A program made the position numbers and the translations under genes. A stretch of DNA of 5,099 nucleotides from positions 1 to 5,099 of the forward strand of contig JAFSBF010000224.1 in assembly GCA_017441965.1 (NCBI GenBank), in the 5' to 3' direction. This DNA is from Clostridia bacterium. Lineage in GTDB: Bacteria; Bacillota; Clostridia; UMGS1883. The notes below the pieces were generated by a model. That model was given only the letters and a program-made list of their open reading frames with translations. It was not told the DNA's origin and searched no databases. Below, piece by piece: positions 1-4,632 of the stretch. Positions within the stretch are counted from its first letter, which is position 1. Each line of letters starts with the position of its first letter.

Positions 1-4
1 GCGG

Positions 5-67
5 TTTACCAACTTTTTACCATTTTTTGGTAAAAATATCTTGCAATAATTTCCAATATATGGTAAT
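5..67. promoter_or_regulatory. Phased TTACCA hexamer array (putative operator) upstream of spo0A
   Basis: Four copies of the hexamer TTACCA are visible: direct at 6-11 and 17-22, inverted (TGGTAA) at 28-33 and 61-66. The starts are 11, 11 and 33 bp apart, so all four would lie on about the same face of the helix. The first and third extend to a perfect 8-bp inverted repeat (TTTACCAA at 5-12, TTGGTAAA at 27-34); the second and third also form an 8-bp stem (14-21 with 29-36). The third copy lies just upstream of the -35 element and the fourth overlaps the extended -10. This geometry suggests binding of a dimeric regulator to spo0A control DNA. The site is not a canonical Spo0A box (TGTCGAA). 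The regulator is unknown. A weak terminator for an upstream gene is a possible alternative for the 14-36 stem, but it has only two G-C pairs. Confidence 0.5.
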
Positions 68-69
68 AT
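41..69 (+). promoter_or_regulatory. Vegetative (sigma-A type) promoter of the spo0A operon
   Basis: A -35 element TTGCAA (41-46) is separated by exactly 17 bp from a -10 element TAATAT (64-69), preceded by TGG, which gives an extended -10. Transcription should start near position 76, leaving a leader of about 29 nt before the spo0A ATG at 105. This also argues against the in-frame ATG at 75, which would be at or upstream of the transcript's 5' end. The sequence available to the left is only 40 bp, so a second, sporulation-specific (sigma-H) promoter further upstream cannot be excluded. Confidence 0.75.
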
Positions 70-91
70 ACTAAATGAAACAACAACAAAC

Positions 92-97
92 AGGAGG
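92..97 (+). promoter_or_regulatory. Ribosome binding site that fixes the spo0A start
   Basis: AGGAGG lies 7 nt before the ATG at 105. No comparable site precedes the in-frame ATG at 75, so the shorter 267-residue protein is the supported product. Confidence 0.85.
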
Positions 98-104
98 AAA
101 TAGA

Positions 105-908
105 ATGAAAAACACGATAAAACTGCTTATGGCAGACAGTAACACAGAACTATTATCACAGATGAAGTCTTTTTTTGGCACAAAAAGCGATATTGAGCTT
201 ATCGGCTGTGCAACAGACGGGCTGGAGGCGGCAGAGAAAATCAGGGAATATCGCCCCGATGTTGTCCTGATGGACATTGTCCTTCCGGGAATGGATGGTA
301 TAGGACTTCTTAAAAAGATAAACACACTTCCCAGAATACACCGCCCCGTCACCATTGTTATGACAGGAGCAAAGAAGGAGCACGTGACAAATCTTTGTAT
401 GGAGCTTGGTGCAGACTATTTTATGATAAAGCCGTGCGAAGCTGAAACTATTTATGAAAGAATACGTCTTTTATGTATGCCGAAGCTTTCTCCTTCGTCA
501 CTTGGAGAGGCGGCTTTTTCACGTGATACGCAAACGAGCGACCGCCCCTCTGACAGGGCAATTGAAATTTCAGTAACAAACACCATACATTCTGTCGGTG
601 TTCCTGCCAATATAAAGGGCTATCAATATCTGCGTGATGCAATTATTATGAGTATCAAGGATACAGAGCTTATAAACGCAGTCACAAAACAGCTTTATCC
701 AAAAGTCGCAAACCGTCACAACACATCACCCAGCCGTGTTGAAAGGGCAATCCGCCACGCAATCGAGGTTGCCTGCATACGAGGAAATGAGGATGAGCTT
801 TATAAGCTTTTCGGTTATACGGTAAGCAACAATAAAGGAAAGCCCACAAACTCTGAATTTATTGCTATGATTGCAGATAAGCTCAGACTGGAGATGCTTG
901 TTTCCTGA
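105..908 (+). CDS. spo0A: Spo0A, sporulation master response regulator
   Basis: This 267-residue protein is a transcription factor that, once phosphorylated by the phosphorelay or by orphan kinases, dimerises and controls entry into sporulation. Residues 1 to about 125 form a receiver domain: phospho-acceptor Asp57 in [13 protein letters not shown], the switch Thr87 in VMTG, and Lys109 in MIKP. After a poorly conserved linker (about 126-155), the Spo0A-specific DNA-binding domain runs to the end. It shows the family signatures [23 protein letters not shown] (recognition-helix region), FGYTVS and [17 protein letters not shown]. Length matches B. subtilis Spo0A (267). One oddity: the acidic pocket normally written ADDN reads ADSN (Asp11, Ser12), so one metal-pocket acid is replaced. 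The start at 105 is chosen for its AGGAGG site. The stop TGA shares its last base with the ATG of the next gene, so the downstream transporter genes are cotranscribed. Identity is very secure from direct recall of the family sequence. Confidence 0.97.
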   Translation: MKNTIKLLMADSNTELLSQMKSFFGTKSDIELIGCATDGLEAAEKIREYRPDVVLMDIVLPGMDGIGLLKKINTLPRIHRPVTIVMTGAKKEHVTNLCMELGADYFMIKPCEAETIYERIRLLCMPKLSPSSLGEAAFSRDTQTSDRPSDRAIEISVTNTIHSVGVPANIKGYQYLRDAIIMSIKDTELINAVTKQLYPKVANRHNTSPSRVERAIRHAIEVACIRGNEDELYKLFGYTVSNNKGKPTNSEFIAMIADKLRLEMLVS

Positions 909-1258
909 TGAAAAAACGAGGTTTATTATGGGGAAGTATTGTCGGCTTTGCCAATGGTTTTTTTGCCTCAGGCGGTGGGATAATTGCAGTGCTTGTATTA
1001 AAGAAGTTTTTCTCACTTGATGAAAAAAAGGCACACGCGACCTCTATAGCAATTATTCTGCCCCTCACACTTGCGGGATTAATAATATACACCGTGAAGG
1101 GTTTTTCCGATATGTCAGTTATTCTGCGCACGGGCGTGGGAAGTGCCGCAGGCGCACTCCTGGGCGCAATGCTCCTTTCAAAGCTTCCCTCTAACTATAT
1201 CCGTATAGGCTTTGGAATAGTAATGGTAATCTCATCTTTCAGAATGTTTGCGGGGTGA
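908..1258 (+). CDS. TSUP (TauE/SafE-like) half-transporter, first subunit
   Basis: This 116-residue hydrophobic protein resembles one half of TSUP-family (TauE/SafE, formerly DUF81) permeases. Known members of about 250 residues move sulfite, sulfonates or other small organosulfur anions. Visible family marks are a glycine-rich first segment with GGG at 22-24 (about residues 7-32), then a charged loop (KKFFSLDEKKAH, 32-43) and a HATS motif (43-46). Further hydrophobic segments lie at about 46-63, 71-90 and 98-115, and the C-terminal segment has the KLP...R..FG..M pattern typical of the family. The ATG overlaps the spo0A stop in TGATG. The best upstream ribosome site, GGAG at 890-893, is weak and 14 nt away, so translation probably depends on coupling to spo0A. 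It is followed directly by a second half-size gene, and the two probably assemble as a heterodimer (inference). The substrate cannot be read from the sequence. Confidence 0.83.
   Translation: MKKRGLLWGSIVGFANGFFASGGGIIAVLVLKKFFSLDEKKAHATSIAIILPLTLAGLIIYTVKGFSDMSVILRTGVGSAAGALLGAMLLSKLPSNYIRIGFGIVMVISSFRMFAG
1252..1258 (+). promoter_or_regulatory. Ribosome binding site deciding the second TSUP start
   Basis: GGGGTGA matches the extended Shine-Dalgarno sequence GAGGTGA at 6 of 7 positions and lies 8 nt before the ATG at 1267. It contains the stop codon of the first transporter gene (TGA, 1256-1258). The alternative GTG at 1255, which overlaps that stop as GTGA, has no ribosome site in front of it. 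Confidence 0.5.
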
Positions 1259-1266
1259 ATGTAAAA

Positions 1267-1644
1267 ATGCTTACATCTGTTATCGGCTTTTTTTCGGGAA
1301 TACTAAGCGGAATGGGCGTCGGGGGCGGAATGCTTCTTATCCCTGCGCTTCGGATTTTTCTGGACGTAAATCAGCAGTCGGCACAAAGCATCAATCTGTT
1401 TTGTTTCATTCCGTCTGCGTTGTGCGCACTGATTATTCATATAAAGAAGAAAAATATTGACTTTCGCTCTGCACTTCCAATAATTATTACCGGTATTCCC
1501 TTTTCACTGCTTGGTGCATTTATATGCGTTAATATTCCATCAAAGCTTCTTGGGCGTTTTTTTGGCATTTTCATACTGATTTTTGGAATAAGGGAAATCG
1601 TAACAGGCTTCCGTTTACAGAAGAGAAAATCAACCGATGGTTGA
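1267..1644 (+). CDS. TSUP (TauE/SafE-like) half-transporter, second subunit
   Basis: This membrane protein of 125 residues (129 if the overlapping GTG at 1255 is used) is the second half-size TSUP unit. It opens with the family's glycine-rich hairpin, FFSGILSGMGVGGGMLLIP (residues 8-26, GVGGG at 17-21). Then come QQSAQSINLF, a second hydrophobic segment ending at IIHIKKKNIDF, a third (about 67-90) and a fourth (about 94-113) with the SKLLGRFFGIFILIFGIREI pattern, and a basic tail (LQKRKSTDG). A complete family member is about twice this length with two such halves, so this and the preceding gene look like the two halves encoded separately. The start at 1267 is preferred because of GGGGTGA 8 nt upstream; the GTG at 1255 remains possible through coupling. 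The last nine codons lie inside the stem of the operon's terminator. Role in the spo0A operon and substrate are unknown. Confidence 0.83.
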   Translation: MLTSVIGFFSGILSGMGVGGGMLLIPALRIFLDVNQQSAQSINLFCFIPSALCALIIHIKKKNIDFRSALPIIITGIPFSLLGAFICVNIPSKLLGRFFGIFILIFGIREIVTGFRLQKRKSTDG

Positions 1645-1663
1645 TTTTCTCTTCTGCTTTTTT
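1620..1663 (+). terminator. Rho-independent terminator of the spo0A-TSUP operon
   Basis: A perfect 16-bp stem pairs 1620-1635 with 1639-1654 around a 3-nt loop (GAT). A TGC follows, then six T residues at 1658-1663. The final codons and the TGA stop (1642-1644) of the second TSUP gene lie within the stem. It separates the sporulation/transport operon from serC. Confidence 0.85.
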
Positions 1664-1714
1664 CGGAAAATTCTCCCATTTAGAGAAAAATCGCTAAAAA
1701 AAGAGCGAAATAAA

Positions 1715-1743
1715 TTGACACCGCACGAATTTAGGAGTATAAT
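1715..1743 (+). promoter_or_regulatory. Consensus sigma-A promoter of serC-serA
   Basis: TTGACA (1715-1720) and TATAAT (1738-1743) are both perfect consensus with the optimal 17-bp spacer, so strong vegetative expression is expected. Transcription should start near 1750, leaving only about 27 nt of leader before the serC ATG at 1777. That leaves no room for a T-box or riboswitch. A small hairpin just upstream (TCGCT 1691-1695 with AGCGA 1704-1708) is of unknown relevance. Confidence 0.88.
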
Positions 1744-1776
1744 GGTTTCATTATTTGATTTTAGGAGGCTTTTATC

Positions 1777-2856
1777 ATGGCAAGAGTGTATAATTTTTCT
1801 GCAGGTCCGAGTATGCTTCCTCTTGAGGTTCTTGAAACTGCACAGAAGGAGCTTATCGAATTTCAGGACAGCGGTATGAGTGTTATGGAGATGAGCCATC
1901 GTTCACCTGTTTACGATGCAATCATCAAAGAGACAGAGGCAAACTTCAGAAAGCTCATGAATATTCCCGATAATTATAAGGTGCTTTTCCTTCAGGGCGG
2001 TGCTTCAACACAGTTTGCGGCAGTTCCTCTCAACCTTATGAAAACAGGAAAGGCTGACTATGTTGTTTCAGGTCAGTTCTCAGGCAAAGCTTTTAAGGAA
2101 GCTAAGAAATACGGCGATGCGAAGTGCATTGCAACTTCTGAAGATAAGACATTCAGCTATATTCCTGAAATTACACCCGATATGGTACGCGAGGATGCTG
2201 ATTACGTTCACGTATGCTATAACAATACAATTTTCGGAACAAAGTTCCCTGAGGTTCCCAATGTAGGAGATAAGGTACTTGTTGCAGATATGTCATCCTG
2301 CATTACGAGCGAGCCTGTAGATGTTACAAAGTTTGGCGTTATATATGCAGGTGCGCAGAAGAATATGGCTCCTGCTGGTCTTACAGTTGTTATTATCCGT
2401 GAGGACTTAATGGGAAATGCCCGTGAGGATATCCCCACAATGCTTGATTATAAGACAATGGCTGATAACGACTCAATGTACAATACCCCTCCCTGCTACG
2501 CAATTTACATTGCAGGTCTTGTTTATAAGTGGGCGCTTGAAAACGGCGGTCTTGAGGCTATGAAGGAAAGAAATGAAAAGAAGGCAAATATTCTTTACGA
2601 TTTCCTTGATAACTCAACTCTCTTCAAACCAACAGCCGAGAAAAACAGTCGTTCAATGATGAATGTATGCTTCGTTACAGGCGATGCTGACCTTGATAAG
2701 AAGTTCTGCAAGGAAGCTTCCGAAGCAGGCTTTGTAAACCTTAAGGGACACCGCTCAGTCGGAGGTATGAGAGCCAGCATCTACAATGCAATGCCTATCG
2801 AGGGTGTAGAGGCACTTGCTCGTTTTATGGCTGAATTTGAAAAGAATAATAAATAA
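1777..2856 (+). CDS. serC: Phosphoserine aminotransferase SerC
   Basis: This 359-residue cytosolic enzyme uses PLP and glutamate to convert 3-phosphohydroxypyruvate to O-phosphoserine, the second step of serine synthesis. It is a fold-type I (class V) aminotransferase of normal family length. Visible signatures are NFSAGPSMLP near the N-terminus and the substrate-binding pair His41-Arg42 in MSHRS. GGAS (74-77) is the cofactor-phosphate loop, Asp171 (ADMSS) contacts the pyridine nitrogen, and Lys195 in YAGAQKNMAPAG is the Schiff-base lysine. GHRSVGGMRAS (324-334) carries C-terminal arginines matching substrate-phosphate ligands of the family. Phe101 in GQFSGKA seems to stand where E. coli SerC has the cofactor-stacking Trp102; this is an alignment by eye. 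The start is set by AGGAGG (1763-1768), 8 nt upstream. It is first in an operon with serA, 129 bp downstream. Identity is secure. Confidence 0.96.
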   Translation: MARVYNFSAGPSMLPLEVLETAQKELIEFQDSGMSVMEMSHRSPVYDAIIKETEANFRKLMNIPDNYKVLFLQGGASTQFAAVPLNLMKTGKADYVVSGQFSGKAFKEAKKYGDAKCIATSEDKTFSYIPEITPDMVREDADYVHVCYNNTIFGTKFPEVPNVGDKVLVADMSSCITSEPVDVTKFGVIYAGAQKNMAPAGLTVVIIREDLMGNAREDIPTMLDYKTMADNDSMYNTPPCYAIYIAGLVYKWALENGGLEAMKERNEKKANILYDFLDNSTLFKPTAEKNSRSMMNVCFVTGDADLDKKFCKEASEAGFVNLKGHRSVGGMRASIYNAMPIEGVEALARFMAEFEKNNK

Positions 2857-2859
2857 GAA

Positions 2860-2959
2860 AAATTCGAAATGTGAAGTTCGAAATGCGAAATTAATGAAGA
2901 TTTTTGCTTTGGCAAAAATCAACCATAATTTTCAACTTTCCATTTTCAACTTTCAATTT
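2860..2959. repeat. 100-bp palindromic, MITE-like element between serC and serA
   Basis: A near-symmetric palindrome is centred at 2909/2910. The core is a perfect 9-bp stem (2899-2907 with 2912-2920) with loop TTTG. Each outer arm carries a 14-nt tandem direct repeat: TTCGAAATGTGAAG (2863-2876) then TTCGAAATGCGAAA (2877-2890) on the left, and TTTTCAACTTTCCA (2929-2942) then TTTTCAACTTTCAA (2943-2956) on the right. The arms are imperfect reverse complements, and AAATT/AATTT closes the ends. In the serC-serA transcript this would fold into one long AU-rich hairpin. It has no coding capacity and no clear T-tract. It most resembles a small non-autonomous interspersed repeat; copy number elsewhere in the genome cannot be seen here. 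An attenuator or mRNA-processing role between the two genes is an alternative. Confidence 0.65.
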
Positions 2960-2985
2960 GTTTTAGTAAAGGACGGTTTATTAAG

Positions 2986-4155
2986 ATGTATAATCTTTTA
3001 ACGCTCAATAAGATTGCGAAATGCGGTCTTGACAATTTTAACAAGGCAAAATATTCTATCACAGATAACTGCGACAATCCCGATTGCATAATTCTTCGTA
3101 GCTTTAATATGCACGATATGGAGCTTGCTGACTCTTTACAGGCAGTTGCACGTGCAGGTGCGGGCGTAAATAATATCCCGATTGACAAATGCAGTGAAAA
3201 GGGTATTGTTGTATTTAATACTCCCGGTGCAAATGCAAATGCCGTAAAGGAGCTTACTATTGCAGGTCTTTTCCTTGCATCAAGAGATGTTATCGGCGGA
3301 GTTAACTGGGCACAGACACTTAAAGGAAACGGCGCAGAGGTCGGCAAAATGGTTGAAAAGGGTAAGAGCAATTTTGCAGGCTGCGAAATCAAGGGCAAAA
3401 AGCTTGCCGTAATCGGTCTTGGTGCTATCGGTGTTCTTGTTGCAAATGCAGCACATCACCTCGGTATGGATATTATCGGCTATGACCCGTACATTTCAGT
3501 TAAGGCGGCACTCAGCCTTGACCGTCACACAGTAATTAAGACGGAGCTTAAGGATGCACTCGCCGAGGCTGATTACATTACGCTTCACCTTCCCCTGACA
3601 GCGGATACAAAGGGTATGTTTAATGCAGAGCTTTTCAAAACCGCTGTTAAAAAGGGTGCAAAGCTTCTCAACTTCTCAAGAGGAGAGCTTGTTGACGCTT
3701 CCGCACTTAAGAGCGCACTTGAGGTTGGTCTTATTTCTTCATATGTTGTTGACTTCCCCTCCGATGAGGTGCTCGGTCTTGACAACGTGGTTGCTATTCC
3801 GCATCTTGGCGCATCAAGTGCGGAGAGTGAGGATAACTGTGCTGTTATGGCTGCTAAAGAGCTTATCGATTATATGGAAAACGGAAACATTGTAAATTCC
3901 GTAAACTTCCCCAATTGTGAGCTTGCAAGAACAGAAAACACAACAAGACTTACAATCCTTCACAAGAATGTTCCTAATATCCTTTCAAGCATTACATCAA
4001 TCTTCTCCCAGAAATCAGTAAATATTGAAAATCTGATGAATAAGAGTAAGAATGACTACGCTTGTACAATTCTTGATGTTGCATCCGACGTTCAGGACGA
4101 TGTTGTTAATGCAATTAAGGCAATTGATGGAATGATAAAAGTAAGAGTAATATAA
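2986..4155 (+). CDS. serA: D-3-phosphoglycerate dehydrogenase SerA (short, ACT-containing form)
   Basis: This 389-residue enzyme oxidises 3-phosphoglycerate with NAD+ to 3-phosphohydroxypyruvate, the committed step of serine synthesis, and feeds SerC. The substrate-binding part (about 1-95 and 286-310) has RAGAGVNNIPIDKC and NTPGANANAVKEL. The Rossmann part (about 96-285) has GLGAIG (144-149) and the NAD-ribose Asp167 in GYDPY. The expected catalytic triad is Arg232 (NFSRGELVD), Glu261 (DFPSDE) and His273 (IPHLGASS). Glu and His are only 12 residues apart, against 23 in E. coli SerA, so that loop is short. A C-terminal ACT domain (about 320-389) suggests serine or other amino-acid feedback. 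The ASB domain that lengthens B. subtilis SerA to about 525 residues is absent. An AAGGACGG ribosome site (2969-2976) lies 9 nt before the ATG. The first residues MYNLLTLNKIAKCGL match clostridial SerA N-termini, supporting this start. Confidence 0.95.
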   Translation: MYNLLTLNKIAKCGLDNFNKAKYSITDNCDNPDCIILRSFNMHDMELADSLQAVARAGAGVNNIPIDKCSEKGIVVFNTPGANANAVKELTIAGLFLASRDVIGGVNWAQTLKGNGAEVGKMVEKGKSNFAGCEIKGKKLAVIGLGAIGVLVANAAHHLGMDIIGYDPYISVKAALSLDRHTVIKTELKDALAEADYITLHLPLTADTKGMFNAELFKTAVKKGAKLLNFSRGELVDASALKSALEVGLISSYVVDFPSDEVLGLDNVVAIPHLGASSAESEDNCAVMAAKELIDYMENGNIVNSVNFPNCELARTENTTRLTILHKNVPNILSSITSIFSQKSVNIENLMNKSKNDYACTILDVASDVQDDVVNAIKAIDGMIKVRVI

Positions 4156-4158
4156 CAC

Positions 4159-4175
4159 GGATGACAAGGTCATCC
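4159..4175. other. Hairpin 1 after serA
   Basis: A perfect 7-bp stem GGATGAC / GTCATCC with loop AAG begins 4 nt after the serA stop. Only three T residues follow, so it is at best a weak terminator. It is the first in a chain of hairpins that reaches the terminator at 4315. Confidence 0.55.
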
Positions 4176-4177
4176 TT

Positions 4178-4217
4178 TCGAAAGAGAAGTTTTGTTATAC
4201 AAAACATTCTCTTTCGA
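4178..4217. other. Hairpin 2 after serA, 18-bp stem
   Basis: An 11-bp arm (4178-4188 with 4207-4217) continues after one bulged A (4206) into a 7-bp arm GTTTTGT / ACAAAAC (4189-4195 with 4199-4205) with loop TAT. There is no T-tract on either side, so intrinsic termination is unlikely. It could protect the 3' end of the serCA message or be a palindromic repeat unit. Confidence 0.6.
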
Positions 4218-4220
4218 GAT

Positions 4221-4260
4221 AAGGGCTTTCGCTCGCGCGGCACTCACCGTGCCAGCCCTT
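4221..4260. other. Hairpin 3: GC-rich, asymmetric stem with 11-nt bulge
   Basis: Outer stem AAGGGCT / AGCCCTT (4221-4227 with 4254-4260) stacks directly on an inner stem GGCAC / GTGCC (4239-4243 with 4249-4253, loop TCACC). The whole excess lies on the 5' side as an 11-nt bulge (4228-4238, ending CGCTCGCGC). It is much more GC-rich than the surrounding intergenic DNA. It may be a palindromic interspersed repeat or part of a structured RNA. No known RNA family was recognised. Confidence 0.55.
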
Positions 4261-4267
4261 TATAGGA

Positions 4268-4300
4268 GTTAAAACCGAGGTACACGCCCCTGGTTTTAAC
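4268..4300. other. Hairpin 4 after serA
   Basis: GTTAAAACC (4268-4276) pairs perfectly with GGTTTTAAC (4292-4300). After a bulged G (4277), AGG (4278-4280) pairs with CCT (4289-4291), leaving loop TACACGCC. There is no following T-tract. It is separated by 14 nt from the A-run of the bidirectional terminator. Confidence 0.55.
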
Positions 4301-4314
4301 AGATTAGAATCCAT

Positions 4315-4355
4315 AAAAAAAACGGTTATTGCGTAAGCAACAACCGTTTTTTTTT
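4315..4355. terminator. Bidirectional rho-independent terminator between serA and the DUF1858 gene
   Basis: Stem CGGTT / AACCG is extended by eight A residues on the left (4315-4322) and nine T residues on the right (4347-4355), with an inner TTGC / GCAA stem (4329-4332 with 4337-4340), one A/C mismatch and loop GTAA. The A-run and T-run give a U-tract in either transcription direction. It can therefore end serA transcripts from the left and minus-strand transcripts from the right. The stop codon of the minus-strand gene begins only 6 bp away. Confidence 0.92.
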
Positions 4356-4361
4356 GATAAA

Positions 4362-4565
4362 TCATTTATTTTCAAGATATTCGTTAATCTTTGCAACAAG
4401 TGCATCAGCATCTGCCCCGTGTACTGCGCAAGCCTCCTCAATAGACTCACCGCTTGCAGAGGGGCAACCAAGACAGTGCATACCTATTTCAAGAAAGAAC
4501 GGTGCTGTGCCCTTGTCCATTGTCAGAACATCCAGAATAATAGTGTCCTTTGTTACCTTTGCCAT
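4362..4565 (-). CDS. DUF1858-type CxxC protein (hybrid-cluster-associated family)
   Basis: This small 67-residue protein is probably cytosolic, with no signal peptide or membrane segment. The first part (MAKVTKDTIILDVLTMDKGTAPFFLEIGM) leads to the diagnostic segment HCLGCPSASGESIEEACAVHG (30-50), with Cys31 and Cys34 in a CxxC pair. The end is ADADALVAKINEYLENK. This matches the DUF1858 family, whose members occur alone or fused to hybrid-cluster and other redox proteins; the CxxC may bind a metal or do thiol chemistry, but no function is proven. A third cysteine is Cys46. The start is set by GGGAGGTG (4571-4578), 5 nt upstream of ATG. A longer in-frame reading starting at 4643 would cross the promoter and is unlikely. 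It has its own promoter and ends at the bidirectional terminator. No hybrid-cluster gene is in view. Confidence 0.88.
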   Translation of the reverse strand: MAKVTKDTIILDVLTMDKGTAPFFLEIGMHCLGCPSASGESIEEACAVHGADADALVAKINEYLENK

Positions 4566-4570
4566 AAAAA

Positions 4571-4578
4571 CACCTCCC
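4571..4578 (-). promoter_or_regulatory. Ribosome binding site fixing the DUF1858 protein start
   Basis: On the minus strand GGGAGGTG lies 5 nt before the ATG at 4565-4563, a near-perfect Shine-Dalgarno match. It begins 4 nt downstream of the 50-bp palindrome in the leader. Confidence 0.85.
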
Positions 4579-4582
4579 TGAT

Positions 4583-4632
4583 TAGTCATCGGAAAGTCAA
4601 TCTGCATATGTAGATTGGCTCTCCGATGACTA
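4583..4632. repeat. 50-bp near-perfect palindrome in the promoter/leader of the DUF1858 gene
   Basis: The palindrome is centred on CATATG (4605-4610), and 22 of its 25 base pairs are complementary. Outer arms TAGTCATCGGA / TCCGATGACTA (4583-4593 with 4622-4632) are perfect; inner arms CAATCT / AGATTG (4598-4603 with 4612-4617) are perfect. Mismatches are 4594/4621, 4597/4618 and 4604/4611. It begins at the last base of the -10 element and ends just before the ribosome site, so it covers the expected transcription start near 4625. It could be a DNA operator, a leader hairpin that affects translation, or an inserted repeat. It lacks a T-tract, so it is not a terminator. Confidence 0.75.

Noticed and set aside
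14..36. Terminator of a gene to the left of spo0A
   Set aside because: The stem has only two G-C pairs and no T-tract follows it; the hexamers within it fit better as part of the phased array.
75..104. Upstream in-frame ATG at 75 as the spo0A start
   Set aside because: The promoter predicts a transcript start near 76, and AGGAGG at 92-97 points to the ATG at 105, which also gives the normal Spo0A length.
71..355. Minus-strand open frame opposite the start of spo0A
   Set aside because: It lies wholly opposite the receiver-domain coding sequence, its product has no recognisable motif, and it has no ribosome site; it is a shadow frame.
1744..1776. T-box or riboswitch before serC
   Set aside because: The leader from the predicted transcription start is about 27 nt, far too short.
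2863..2890. TTCGAA-containing repeats as Spo0A boxes
   Set aside because: They match only 5 of 7 positions of TGTCGAA and are explained by the palindromic element; they are not near a promoter.
2863..2956. CRISPR-like direct repeats between serC and serA
   Set aside because: The repeats are 14 nt, directly adjacent without spacers, and arranged as a palindrome.
2946..3398. 150-codon minus-strand open frame opposite serA
   Set aside because: It is antisense to highly conserved SerA sequence and low in meaning as protein; it is a by-product of codon usage on the other strand.
4329..4613. Plus-strand open frames opposite the DUF1858 gene
   Set aside because: They overlap the terminator and run opposite a gene with a clear family match, ribosome site and promoter.
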